Source: Limnohabitans sp.
GTDB taxonomy: Bacteria > Pseudomonadota > Gammaproteobacteria > Burkholderiales > Burkholderiaceae_C
Assembly: GCA_015657605.1 (NCBI GenBank)
Contig: JACDQO010000442.1
Coordinates: 1-7,426 of the forward strand
Reading direction: 5' to 3'
Length of the DNA: 7,426 nucleotides
Program-made: the position numbers and the translations under genes
The notes under the pieces: generated by a model
What the model was told of the DNA's origin: nothing
Seen by the model: only the letters and a program-made list of their open reading frames with translations
Databases searched by the model: none
Part shown: positions 1 through 7,237 of the stretch, one piece after another
How positions within the stretch are numbered: the stretch's first letter is position 1
How the letters are laid out: the number at the start of each line of letters is the position of its first letter

Positions 1-670
1 CTGGCGCTGGCATTGCGTGCGGCCGCCCATCAAGGCTGAGCGAGGGCGTGTGCAACCACTTCAGCGTGGCGGTCGCCGGCCGGACGACTGGTTTTTGCTC
101 AACCCCCGAGGCTTGCATTGGAGTGAGGTGCAAGCGGCCGACATCGTGATGTGCAACGCAGCTGGCGAGCAGCTGGCGGGCCGGCACCCGGTGGAGCCCA
201 CGGCCATGTTCATCCATGCGGCGGTGCACCGCATTGCACGCAAGACGGTCGTGCTGCACACCCACATGCCGCACGCTACGGCGCTCACCTTGACGGCGGC
301 GCGTGCCTTGGACACCACCCTGTCGCAGACCGCCATGCGCTTTCATGGCCGCTTGGCGGTGGATGCGCACTACAACGGCCTGGCCCTGGACATGACTGAG
401 GGCGAGCGCATCGCCCATGCCATGCAGGGGGCGGATGTGGTGTTCCTGGCCAACCACGGCGTCATCGTCTGCGGTGAACGCGTGGACTATGCCTATGACG
501 ACCTGTATTACCTAGAGCGTGCTTGCCAGGCGCAGGTGCTGGCGGCTTCGACCGGTGTAGCGTTGAAACCTGTGGGCGCCGCACTGGCTGCGCGTGTGGC
601 GGAGCAGATCAATGGGGAGCGGCTTCAGTCGGAGCTTTTCTTTGCCAGCTTGCGAAGGATGTTGGGTTAA
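1..670 (+). CDS. Class II aldolase/adducin family protein, 5'-partial, with two apparent single-base deletions
   Basis: Members of this family are zinc-dependent aldolases or epimerases acting on small sugar or hydroxy-acid substrates; the substrate of this one cannot be read from the sequence. The gene enters from outside the window in frame 1 (LALALRAAAHQG), meets a stop at 37-39, resumes as LSEGVCNHFSVAVAGR from 36, and then shifts again at about 82-83 into DDWFLLNPRGLHWSEV. Adding one base near 36 and one near 83 gives 224 codons in phase with position 1. The metal-site motifs are intact: Glu of VEPTAMF (about 199), His-Thr-His of VLHTHMPHA (about 255-270) and His of ANHGVIVCGE (about 450-475). 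The usual length is about 250 residues, so only the extreme N-terminus is missing. GC is high (42 of 60 bases at 181-240), unlike the genes to its right. The first Met readable in the final frame (position 17) is not the true start. Confidence 0.85.
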   Translation, partial: WRWHCVRPPIKAERGRVQPLQRGGRRPDDWFLLNPRGLHWSEVQAADIVMCNAAGEQLAGRHPVEPTAMFIHAAVHRIARKTVVLHTHMPHATALTLTAARALDTTLSQTAMRFHGRLAVDAHYNGLALDMTEGERIAHAMQGADVVFLANHGVIVCGERVDYAYDDLYYLERACQAQVLAASTGVALKPVGAALAARVAEQINGERLQSELFFASLRRMLG

Positions 671-844
671 TTTGAGCTGCTAAACGCAGATTGCAGATTA
701 AAGGCATGTTGGACCAAGTACCTTATTTGCAAAGACTATCGCCCGATAATCCGATTACGAAAAAGGTTTGTGGAGTTGAATAGATCGACTACAAAATAAA
801 TGGAAAAAAACTTACATGAGCGGAAAAATGCTTATGATTTGCAA

Positions 845-934
845 GTGAAAAACAAACAATGGCTTATTTCTTGGATTGGTAACGCTGACCACGCCGCATC
901 TGAGCAACCCGACTCAAGCAGACGACATGATTGA
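845..934 (+). other. Short orphan reading frame, possible gene remnant
   Basis: A GTG-started frame of 29 residues begins MKNKQWLISWIGNADHAASE and ends at TGA 932-934. No ribosome-binding site is obvious. The LISWIGNADH segment loosely resembles, from memory, N-termini of CARF-type regulators related to RtcR, which often start with a hydrophobic strand followed by a W-x-G-x-x-D pattern. The match is too short to call a function. A different frame just after it (about 921-983, DDMIDTMCQLQGVSTSDSAV) is open but equally short. It could be a degraded 5' fragment of a lost gene, or chance. Confidence 0.2.
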
Positions 935-1046
935 CACAATGTGCCAACTGCAGGGTGTGAGTACGTCGGACAGCGCAGTGGAGTTAGTTAATTGATGGCG
1001 TGAGATTGAAAACCCCCATGCGTTACCTCACCAAATCGCGCTTTAA

Positions 1047-1078
1047 ATTGGCCTGACAGCCCAAGCTCAACGGCCAAT
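1047..1078. repeat. 7-bp perfect inverted repeat in the intergenic gap
   Basis: ATTGGCC at 1047-1053 is matched by its exact complement GGCCAAT at 1072-1078, with 18 bases between. No T-run follows on either strand, so a terminator is unlikely. The function is unknown, and a chance occurrence cannot be excluded. Confidence 0.35.
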
Positions 1079-1098
1079 CGCCGCGTTATGCATATAAA

Positions 1099-1121
1099 AC
1101 ACCCGCCTGAATCGGTGGTGT
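1099..1121 (-). terminator. Possible minus-strand hairpin terminator
   Basis: ACACC (1099-1103) and GCC (1105-1107) pair with GG(T)GGTGT (1114-1121) around a 6-base loop, with one bulged base at 1104. Read on the minus strand, the hairpin is followed directly by TTTTATAT, giving a terminator-like shape, but the stem is interrupted there by a small internal loop. No convincing minus-strand gene precedes it, so it may instead be a structured remnant. On the plus strand no T-run follows. Confidence 0.25.
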
Positions 1122-1195
1122 CAAAAGCAGCAAAGCCAGGGACAGAAACATGATGCATCTCATTGAGTTGTAGGACTTGATGATCATTGGGTGCT

Positions 1196-1212
1196 GGCTC
1201 ACCGGATGAGCC
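1196..1212 (+). repeat. Hairpin in the leader of the Sel1-repeat gene
   Basis: GGCTCA (1196-1201) and TGAGCC (1207-1212) form a perfect 6-bp stem with a 5-base loop (CCGGA). The hairpin ends 35 bases before the ATG at 1248. If transcription starts upstream, it would sit in the 5' untranslated leader. No U-tract follows, so it is not a standard terminator. A regulatory role is speculative. Confidence 0.3.
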
Positions 1213-1247
1213 TGTTGAAATTTACGATTTCCTCTTTGGAGCTCACC

Positions 1248-1954
1248 ATGAACAAAGTCTCTTCTGATCAAGAACTCGACCTGATTGTCTGGTCCCTCAT
1301 TCAGGGCAGTTCAAATGCACTGGACTTTCTGGACTATTTGCGGCACACACTCAACAGGCCCGGCCAACAAGAGGAGGCATTTCAGGCTGCCTCCAAATTT
1401 TGGGCGAACAAGAATGAGCCCAGGCAATTTGACAAGGCGGTGGCCGCTTTGGAGCAAATGGCGGAGGAGGGCAACGAGATGGCGATGTTCCACCTTGGAC
1501 GTTGGTATCGCCTCGGCTATGGGGTGAATTGAAGGCGGCACACAAACTGGGCTTGGCTTATCTCTGGGCCGAGGGTGTGGAGGAGGACATACCGGCCGCT
1601 GCCAAATGGCTCAAGACGGCCGCCAGCGCAGGGCACGCCGACTCACAAGCTTATCTGGGGATGCTGTTTTCCTACGGTCACGGTGTTGAAGAAAATGCTG
1701 AGATTGCGCTGTATTGGCTACAGCTATCGGCGAAACAGGAGAGTGCCATCGGCCTGAGGGAGTTGGCAAGACTCTACGAAGCCGGTGAGGGCGTTGATGC
1801 CGACATGGCGGAGGCCACCAAGTTGATGGCCAAGGCAGCGTCCCTTGGGGATGAGAAGGCAAAGGCTTGGATTGATAAGAAGTATCCAAACAAACCTGAT
1901 TGGCTCAAGGGACTTGGCAACCTTTCAGATAAAAAATTCTCAGACGATGAATAA
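1248..1954 (+). CDS. Sel1-repeat (SLR) protein, reading frame broken near 1530
   Basis: Sel1-like repeats are pairs of helices of about 36 residues that form curved protein-binding scaffolds; no enzymatic role is implied. The start is ATG 1248, set by a good GGAG (1238-1241) six bases upstream. The product has no signal peptide or membrane segment, so it is probably cytoplasmic. A non-repeat N-terminal region of about 65 residues is followed by repeats seen as MAMFHLGRWYRLGYGV, then AAHKLGLAYLWAEGV, DSQAYLGMLFSYGHGV and ARLYEAGEGV. The first frame stops at TGA 1530-1532 right after GYGVN. The second frame resumes as ELKAAHKLG and runs to TAA 1952-1954. The two Gly-Val landmarks across the break are only 53 nt apart, whereas the next pair is 36 codons (108 nt) apart. 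This suggests about 55 nt were lost rather than one base, although one added base would also restore the frame. The HAD gene starts 16 nt downstream, suggesting one transcript. Confidence 0.75.
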
Positions 1955-1970
1955 AGGCTGAGTTTTTTCT

Positions 1971-2410
1971 GTGCCTGTTAAATACTTGTATCTGGACTTT
2001 GATGGTGTCTTGCACCCCAATTCTTTTGAAAAAGGAAAAGCGTTTTGCTTAATGCCTTTGTTGGAGCTTGCTTTGAACGGATCGGATGTCCGGATTGTGG
2101 TTTCATCAAGTTGGCGACATCATGAAACTCAGGCCTATATCCAAAGCCTTTTTCCTGCATCGATACGATCCTTATTGTCTGGCTTTACTGGTGAGCTTTG
2201 GCAGGTCGTTGGGGACGTTGGAATGAAATCTCTAACCATGCGGCTCTACATGGTGTCACTGAATGGAGAGCCCTAGATGATGCAGTTAGCGAATTCCCGC
2301 CAGATTGTCCCAATCTGATTTCCTGTGAAGGACATATCGGATTACAGGAATTTCAGGTCAACTTGCTTAGGAAATGGATTAAGGGATCTTCGATCAACAA
2401 CGGAAATTGA
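1971..2410 (+). CDS. HAD-fold protein resembling the HAD domain of Swiss Army Knife RNA-repair proteins, one apparent deletion near 2195
   Basis: HAD proteins use a nucleophilic Asp to transfer phosphate. This subfamily (Pfam 'HAD domain in Swiss Army Knife RNA repair proteins') is predicted to process RNA ends, but its stand-alone members have no proven substrate. Visible motifs are LDFDGVLHP with Asp9 and Asp11 (motif I), VVSSSWR at 44-49 (motif II) and, after the frame break, GRWGRWNEI and WRALDDA (acidic motif IV). The first frame runs MPVKYLYLDF to GFTGE and then turns to noise that stops at 2274-2276. The other frame continues ALAGRWGRW to TGA 2408-2410. One extra base at about 2190-2197 gives 147 codons, a normal length for a single HAD domain of this type. 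The start is GTG 1971. Its Shine-Dalgarno is weak (AAGG at 1954-1957, too far), so coupling to the Sel1 gene 16 nt upstream is likely. The gene end lies 15 nt from the convergent end of tphA1. Confidence 0.75.
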
Positions 2411-2425
2411 TACTGATTTTTTCCA

Positions 2426-3445
2426 TCAAGCCAGGTGAGTAGCGCCTGCAGATTGACTCGTGACAAAAACATCTGCGTGAAAGTTTTCTGACTGAAGCCC
2501 TAAAGCATTCAGGCAAACCTTTTTCACAGCCGCAACCATGTTGGGACTGCCGCAGCAATAGACCTCTTGTACGGCTGAATCTGAATCCATGGCGAGTATG
2601 GCGCCATCTACTCGACCATGAAATGCACCCAGGCTTAGCGCATCACTTTCAGTTTCAACAACCGCTTGAAATTTGAAGTGAGGCAAGCTTTTTTGCCATT
2701 TTGCAATGTGGTCAAGCAAGTAGAGTCCTGCTGTATCTTTGGAGCCCCAAAGGAGGGTGATCTGTCGCTGTGACTTTTGTTTGGCCAGGTCATCCAGCAA
2801 GGACTTAACGGGCGCAAAACCAGTTCCACCACAGACACAAAGCAAGTGGCTTTGATCGTCCTGAGAAAGTTGCACTTGCCCGTAAGCCAACTCCACATAC
2901 AGGACATCTCCCGGAATCAATTGGCGTGCAATTTGGCTGAAAAGACCCCCTTCAACATGCCTGACGTGCAGTTGAATTGAATCACTTTCGTGCGGCGGGT
3001 TGGCCATGGAGTAACTGCGAAGTTGCCCATCTGGCAAGACGATGTTCAGGTACTGACCCGCACGAAACTTGATCCGCTGACCAGCAGGAAGTCTCAAGTG
3101 CAATAAGTTCACATCGGGGGCCGCAGCCACATTCCTGTAAACCTTGACCTGAACCTTTTTGGCCTCTGCTGGGGTCGATTGGTGCCATTGCGGCGGTTTG
3201 ATCACCAAGTCGGTTTGTGGACGACATTGGCACAGGAGTTCTTGCCCCGTCAATTGGGCTTCAGGCCAAATGAGCAACCGCTGGAAGTTGCCCTTTTCGA
3301 TGTGCGCTGCGCAGTTGCCACATACGCCTTTTTTGCAGGAGTAGGGGATCTGGACACCGGCTTTCAAGGCCGCATCCAAAATAGATTGGTCAGACCCGCA
3401 AGTAAAACTCACCTCAGAGTCGGCGATTTGAATGAGATGGCTCAT
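2426..3445 (-). CDS. tphA1: Terephthalate 1,2-dioxygenase, reductase component
   Basis: TphA1 takes electrons from NAD(P)H through FAD and a plant-type [2Fe-2S] cluster and passes them to the oxygenase TphA2A3. The 339-residue frame is intact (the Comamonas protein is about 336). The N-terminal ferredoxin domain has [11 protein letters not shown] with Cys37, Cys42 and Cys45, and Cys72 in ELLCQC as fourth ligand. The flavin domain has RSYSMANPP at 143-151, and the NAD domain has CGGTGFAP at 205-212 and a C-terminal CCGSP at 297-301. The order ferredoxin-FAD-NAD is that of class IB-type reductases. The spacing from the third to the fourth Cys is 26 residues, slightly short against the roughly 29 I recall in Comamonas TphA1. 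ATG 3443-3445 overlaps the tphB stop (ATGA), so translation is probably coupled. GC content is near 50% here, lower than in tphB next to it. It is the last gene of the operon. Confidence 0.92.
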   Translation of the reverse strand: MSHLIQIADSEVSFTCGSDQSILDAALKAGVQIPYSCKKGVCGNCAAHIEKGNFQRLLIWPEAQLTGQELLCQCRPQTDLVIKPPQWHQSTPAEAKKVQVKVYRNVAAAPDVNLLHLRLPAGQRIKFRAGQYLNIVLPDGQLRSYSMANPPHESDSIQLHVRHVEGGLFSQIARQLIPGDVLYVELAYGQVQLSQDDQSHLLCVCGGTGFAPVKSLLDDLAKQKSQRQITLLWGSKDTAGLYLLDHIAKWQKSLPHFKFQAVVETESDALSLGAFHGRVDGAILAMDSDSAVQEVYCCGSPNMVAAVKKVCLNALGLQSENFHADVFVTSQSAGATHLA

Positions 3446-4436
3446 GACACCGACGCCTGATTGGGCAGCAAAGGGGCGAGCCCCAACAGCATACGCAAGC
3501 TTCGCAGTAAAGCATCGGGTTTGGCTAGCCCTGTGCCAGCGATGTCCATGGCACTGCCGTGCCCGGTACTCGCCAGCAAGACGTCAGCGCCGATGGAAAA
3601 AGCACTGGCGCCTTGAGGTGCCAGCAATTTGATGGGGATGTGGCCTTGATCGTGAAACATCGCCACATACAGATCATGGGGGTCTGTCGCGTGGTTGGCC
3701 AACAAAACATCGGCGCCCATAGGGCCGCTGACGCTAAGCCCTGATTGATTCAGCGCGTGCGCGGCAGGAACCGTGCAATTTGCATCATGCGGACCAAAGA
3801 GGGTTCCTTCGGAAGCATGCGGGTTGATGCCGAACAGCGCTACCCGTGGGGCACTGACCCCTAGGCGTTGACAGGCCAATCGCCGGCTTGGGTGGCAGCG
3901 ATCACCAGTTCCGTGCGCAATCTTCCCAAGGCGACCTCAACACTTTCATGCAAGGTGACGTGCACGATGCGCAAGCCGCCGCCAACCAGCATCAAAAAGA
4001 CGCTGTCGCTGGTCAGGCCGCACACGCTCGCCACAAGGCTGGGGTATCCGCTGAAAGCAATGCCCGCTTGCGCGATGGCGGTTTCATGGTGAGGTCCCGC
4101 AACGACACCGTCAAACTCACCACGGCGGCAAGCTTGGATGGCAGCCGTTGCGCTCTCGATGGCACTGCGCCCAGCGGCTGGATCCACTTGGCCTGGAACG
4201 TGAAAATCTGTCGACATCTCACCCGCTGAAACGAGGGTGATGGACGACAACACATCTTGCAAATGCAAAGAGGTTGCTGTTTTTTGTAAGACCGCTACAG
4301 GTCCAAACAGGGTCACCCTGTTGCGCTGCTCAGGTGGCAGAGCGGCCAGAGCCTTGAGTGCGATTTCTGGACCAACCCCATTGGGGTCGCCTGCTGTCAA
4401 AGCGACACGTGAGTCGCGATGGTCAAGCCCAGCCAT
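3442..4436 (-). CDS. tphB: 1,2-dihydroxy-3,5-cyclohexadiene-1,4-dicarboxylate dehydrogenase (PdxA family), one apparent deletion near 3876
   Basis: TphB oxidises the cis-diol made by TphA and releases CO2, yielding protocatechuate. It belongs to the PdxA metal-dependent dehydrogenase family. Seen are the N-terminal [10 protein letters not shown] (16-25), GPHHETAI, the metal-site histidine in VHVTLHESV, and after the frame break GINPHASEG and [12 protein letters not shown], which match the three PdxA metal histidines. The first frame ends [13 protein letters not shown] at 3861. The other frame carries on with [15 protein letters not shown]. Restoring one C (plus strand) at about 3876-3877 gives QAGDWACQRLGV and exactly 332 codons, 331 residues (family about 315-330). 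I chose the ATG at 4434-4436; a GTG one codon earlier (4437-4439) is equally possible. The start overlaps the tphA3 stop, and the stop overlaps the tphA1 start. A general PdxA2 role is unlikely in this operon. Confidence 0.88.
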
Positions 4437-4900
4437 CACAGGGGCAAAGCCATCAAGGTGTCGGTCACCGTGCTGTCGCAGACGGCCACCCTTTCCGCCA
4501 GAAGCAAGCGGTCATGGACTTTGACGAATCGGTCACGAAATACACCCGTGGCAAACAGTTGGGTCTCGCCAGTGGCCATGATGCGTGCAACCATGAAGGG
4601 TGTCGTGGCCTGCGCTGTTTCAGGGTTCGCCGACAGCAGCAGCGGAATACCCATCAGGTGACGGTATCGCTGGCGTTCATAGATGTTCGCTTCACGCAGC
4701 GCAGCCACACGGTCTTCCAGCATGGCGCGGGAGTCTGCCCACACGATACCTGCGGGCAGGCCCTCTTGCTCGTTTTCGATGTGCGTGACACGGTACAAGG
4801 TGTCTGGCGTAAAAAAGTCCGGCCACGATTCCAACTGGTCGCTGTCTATGGTGTCCGCATAGGCCGCATGAAAGGCCATGATGCTCAGTAAATCGATCAT
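4436..4900 (-). CDS. tphA3: Terephthalate 1,2-dioxygenase, small (beta) oxygenase subunit
   Basis: TphA3 is the structural beta subunit that assembles with TphA2 into the hexameric Rieske oxygenase; it carries no metal centre. The product is 154 residues, the length I recall for Comamonas TphA3, and shares its hallmark stretches: GIVWADS (51-57), [15 protein letters not shown] (67-81), TPFMV (100-104) and the C-terminal [14 protein letters not shown]. The start is ATG 4898-4900, which overlaps the tphA2 stop as ATGA. An in-frame start-like codon at 4936 would add 12 residues lying inside the tphA2 coding end, and was rejected because the shorter form aligns with the family. The frame is intact. 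The fold is the cystatin/SnoaL-like one of ring-hydroxylating dioxygenase beta subunits. Confidence 0.92.
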   Translation of the reverse strand: MIDLLSIMAFHAAYADTIDSDQLESWPDFFTPDTLYRVTHIENEQEGLPAGIVWADSRAMLEDRVAALREANIYERQRYRHLMGIPLLLSANPETAQATTPFMVARIMATGETQLFATGVFRDRFVKVHDRLLLAERVAVCDSTVTDTLMALPL

Positions 4901-6131
4901 TCGGTCACACCCATATGCTGCCGGTAGGCTTTCCAAAAACCGCGAACAGAGGTTTCGGTTGCGCGTCCTTCACCAGTGGCCACCACCTCGCCACCCATTT
5001 CCACGATGGCTTGCATGTCTTGCGCCCCGGCAATGCCTCTTTGTACAAAGCCGCCCACAGCACCATCTTCCATCGAAATGAATCCGGCAGGCCCCACCAA
5101 ATTGCTTTGTTTCAGGCGCACCTTGAGTTGTTCGGGCGTATCGTCGGCAAAGCCGAGATAGACCCAGTTGAGTTCACTGCGGTCATGCCCTTTGGGCAGC
5201 AACTGCCGCACAGCAAGGCAGTTTTGAATTTGCTGCAAAACAAACCCGGGAACACCGACAAAATTTGCAGGCTGATGCCATCGGTCCACTCGTCAAAACC
5301 AGCCAACAAGCTGGTGTCTTTGAGCCGATACCGATCATGATCGGAGCGCAGGCCTTGCTCTTTGTAAGAGGCATCCTTGGCCGCCGGGTCAATCATGGAG
5401 AAACTCACATGGTTGCCGCCCGAATCATCCACGATGACACCGCCTTTTTGAGACAAGCGGTTGATCTCGAAGGTGGTGAAGAACATGTGCAACAAGCTGG
5501 CGTGATAGCTGTCTCTCACGTTTTCACAATAGAGCTTCCAGTCGTTGGGCAGCGCCTGAGTGAAACGACCGATGACTTTCACAGGTTTGTGAAGAACACG
5601 CTCAATCCTTTCGCAAATCTCAGGACCAAGATACTCTTCAATTGGCGGCACATCATCACTGAAACTGCCAAAAACCAAGCCACAAAAGACGGCCACTCGC
5701 AATTTGCGTGGGCCGTGATCGGACTTGCAGAAATGCTCAGGCATACCGCCTTGGCCGCGAACACCTTTTTCGAAGGCGATGCCTGTCAAGTCGCCTTGCC
5801 GGTTGTAAGTCCAGGCATGGTAGACGCACTGGAAGTTGTCAACTTGCCCTGATTTTTCCAGCGCGATCAGCGCGCCCCGGTGGGCGCAGCGATTTTCAAA
5901 AGCGTAGACCTCACCATCGTTGTCCCGAACCACAACCACGGGTGTCTCACCGATGAATGTGGTTCGGTACTTACCAGGCGCATCCAATTCGACATCCAGG
6001 CACAGGTAGTTCCAGGTATCGCCCTGGAAAATTTGACCCTCTTCAGCTGCTCGTACTTGCGTGTCGGCATAAACCGCATAAGGCACGCGGCTTAAGTTCT
6101 CTGGCCATCGAATGGGCTTGGTTTCTTGCAT
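4897..6131 (-). CDS. tphA2: Terephthalate 1,2-dioxygenase, large (alpha) oxygenase subunit, one apparent deletion near 5243
   Basis: TphA2 is the catalytic Rieske subunit that adds O2 across C1-C2 of terephthalate. The Rieske ligands are Cys82-x-His84 (ENRCAHRGA) and Cys102-x2-His105 (FQCVYHAW). The mononuclear iron triad is Asp207-bridged His210 and His215 ([10 protein letters not shown]) plus Asp356 (SMEDGAVGG). Ser243, Arg309 and Arg390, which I recall as the carboxylate-binding residues in the Comamonas TphA2 structure, fall at the same numbers once the frame is repaired, arguing for terephthalate over phthalate or isophthalate. The first frame reads LQILSVFPG and then turns to nonsense. 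The next frame continues GFVLQQIQN. One extra A (plus strand) at 5242-5244 restores 412 codons, 411 residues (Comamonas 413). The start is ATG 6129-6131, 8 nt after the tphC stop. An upstream start at 6182 would overlap tphC and lacks family support. Confidence 0.93.
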
Positions 6132-6139
6132 GGTGGCTA

Positions 6140-7135
6140 TCAATCCAATGTCACGTTGGCGGTACTGATCACATTTTTCCATTTGGCCGATTCGGCTTGG
6201 ATGAATGCGCCGGTTTCCTCAGGCGTCTGGCCGCCAGGCTCAGCGCCTTGGGCTGCAAACTTTTCACGAACGTCGGGCAGCGCCATGGCCGCAGCAAGGT
6301 GGCCTTGGATTCTTCTCGCTACGCTGCTGGGTGTGCCGGGTGGTGCAACGACACTGAAGAATGTGACCGCCTGCATGGCAGGTAAACGCAATTCGCTGAA
6401 CGTGGCGATGTCGGGCAGGGCACGCGAGCGGCGGGAATCGGCCACAGCCAGAACCTTGATGCGTTTTGCGGTATGGAACTGCGCTGATGAGGCAATGTTG
6501 TCGAAGAAGACATCGACCTGCCCACTGACCAGATCATTCAAGGCCGGTGCTGTTCCACGATAGGGGATGTGGACCATGCGCGTGCCTGTCAACTGCATGA
6601 ACAAGTTGGCTGTCAGGTGCGAGGTGGACCCGTTGCCTTGGGACGCGTAGGACACTTTGTCTGGGTTGGCTCTCAGGTAAGCGATGAATTCAGTCAGGTT
6701 GTTGACTGGTACTTTGTTTGAGATCGCCAAAACGTTCGGTACCGTGGCGATCACGGTGATGGGCACCCACTTGGTGGGATCAAACGACATGGTCTTGTAG
6801 AGGTTGTGGTTGATCGCTACCGGCCCGGGTGGGGAAGCGAGCAAAGTATTGCCGTCTGGTTCCGCCCGTGCAACAAATTCACCGCCCACATTGCCGCCTG
6901 CGCCGGTGCGGTTTTCAATCACGATGCCTGCCGGAAAAGCGTCACGCATTTTGTCGGCAAGGATGCGCGGCAGAACGTCAGCCGTGCCCCCTGCAGGAAA
7001 TGGAACAACCAGGCGCAAGGGCCTGGTGGCGCTGTCGGCTTGGGCAAAAGCGTAGGAGGGCAGCAATGCGCTTAGGCATAACGCCAATGACGAGGCCAGT
7101 GCGTGACGACGCGAAAAATTCATTTGCTTGTTCAT
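6140..7135 (-). CDS. tphC: Tripartite tricarboxylate-type substrate-binding protein for terephthalate (Bug/TctC family)
   Basis: TphC is the periplasmic receptor that captures terephthalate and delivers it to a TctA/TctB-like membrane permease. The intact frame gives 331 residues, typical of Bug proteins. Residues 1-33 form an export signal: SRRHAL with twin arginines at 9-10, a hydrophobic stretch [13 protein letters not shown], and a likely cut near AFAQA; Tat or Sec export are both possible. Family motifs are [15 protein letters not shown] (43-57), [16 protein letters not shown] (74-89) and [20 protein letters not shown] in the middle. The start is ATG 7133-7135, with AGAGGA a few bases upstream; a second ATG four codons later is less well placed. 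It is the first gene of the operon. No permease genes are visible in the window, so they must lie elsewhere, as for TphC in Comamonas. Confidence 0.9.
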   Translation of the reverse strand: MNKQMNFSRRHALASSLALCLSALLPSYAFAQADSATRPLRLVVPFPAGGTADVLPRILADKMRDAFPAGIVIENRTGAGGNVGGEFVARAEPDGNTLLASPPGPVAINHNLYKTMSFDPTKWVPITVIATVPNVLAISNKVPVNNLTEFIAYLRANPDKVSYASQGNGSTSHLTANLFMQLTGTRMVHIPYRGTAPALNDLVSGQVDVFFDNIASSAQFHTAKRIKVLAVADSRRSRALPDIATFSELRLPAMQAVTFFSVVAPPGTPSSVARRIQGHLAAAMALPDVREKFAAQGAEPGGQTPEETGAFIQAESAKWKNVISTANVTLD

Positions 7136-7192
7136 GTCTTCCTCTTCTCTTTAGGTTCTGGGGCACAACGCGGGGTGGGTCGGTGCTGAGCG

Positions 7193-7221
7193 AGTCTATG
7201 CAGCGCATTCACTTTAATCAA
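7193..7221 (-). promoter_or_regulatory. Candidate promoter of the tphC-A2-A3-B-A1 operon
   Basis: On the minus strand a -35-like TTGATT (7221-7216) and a -10-like TAGACT (7198-7193) are separated by exactly 17 bases. Each matches four of six sigma-70 consensus bases, as expected for an activator-dependent promoter. Transcription would start near 7186, leaving about a 50-base leader before the tphC ATG. The inverted-repeat operator lies just upstream of the -35. Confidence 0.45.
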
Positions 7222-7237
7222 TGAATACGAACATAAT
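7208..7237 (+). promoter_or_regulatory. Candidate promoter of tphR, overlapping the operator
   Basis: On the plus strand TTCACT (7208-7213) and CATAAT (7232-7237) are separated by 18 bases and resemble a sigma-70 -35/-10 pair (four and five of six matches). The -10 lies between and over the first two operator half-sites. Binding of the regulator there would block its own transcription, as in many divergent IclR arrangements. This is weakly supported by sequence alone. Confidence 0.3.

Larger units (their letters stand above)
671..1247. other. 577-nt gap without a convincing gene
   Basis: This gap separates the aldolase gene from the Sel1-repeat gene. It is AT-rich in its first part (17 G+C in the 60 bases 781-840). 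It holds a 7-bp tandem duplication GCAGATT at 686-699, a short orphan frame at 845-934, and inverted repeats at 1047-1078, 1099-1121 and 1196-1212. No tRNA, rRNA or CRISPR-like repeat series was recognised. A promoter for the Sel1 gene is expected here, but I found no convincing -35/-10 pair. The patchwork character suggests gene remnants or an insertion boundary, which is inference only. Confidence 0.6.

Noticed and set aside
17..100. Methionine start at 17 for the aldolase gene
   Set aside because: It reads the family-conserved LRAAAHQGLSEGVCNHFS region in a wrong frame. The real N-terminus lies outside the window, with two base losses explaining the shifts.
988..1016. ATTGAAAAC near 1005 as a CRISPR repeat end
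   Set aside because: Only one copy exists and no spaced repeats follow, so no array is present.
1086..1187. Minus-strand 33-residue hydrophobic peptide (MIIKSYNSMRCIMFLSLALL...), like a small toxin or signal peptide
   Set aside because: There is no Shine-Dalgarno before 1187, no partner antitoxin, and it overlaps the leader of the Sel1 gene. The hydrophobic stretch is short and could be chance.
2402..2424. GGAAA...TTTCC inverted repeat between the convergent gene ends as a terminator
   Set aside because: The stem is only five A/T-rich pairs with a 13-base loop, too weak for a terminator.
4900..4936. Longer tphA3 start at 4936
   Set aside because: The extra 12 residues lie inside the tphA2 end and are absent from the family. 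ATG 4900 gives the standard 154 residues and an ATGA overlap.
5112..5289. Programmed ribosomal frameshift in tphA2
   Set aside because: No slippery heptamer or downstream structure is evident, the family has one continuous frame, and similar single-base losses occur in unrelated genes of this window.
6131..6182. Longer tphA2 start at 6182
   Set aside because: It would overlap the tphC coding end, and the added residues do not match TphA2. MQETK at 6131 aligns with the Comamonas start.
4237..6563. Long plus-strand open frames antisense to tphB, tphA3, tphA2 and tphC
   Set aside because: They are mirror images of conserved coding sequence, with no family motifs or ribosome-binding sites of their own.
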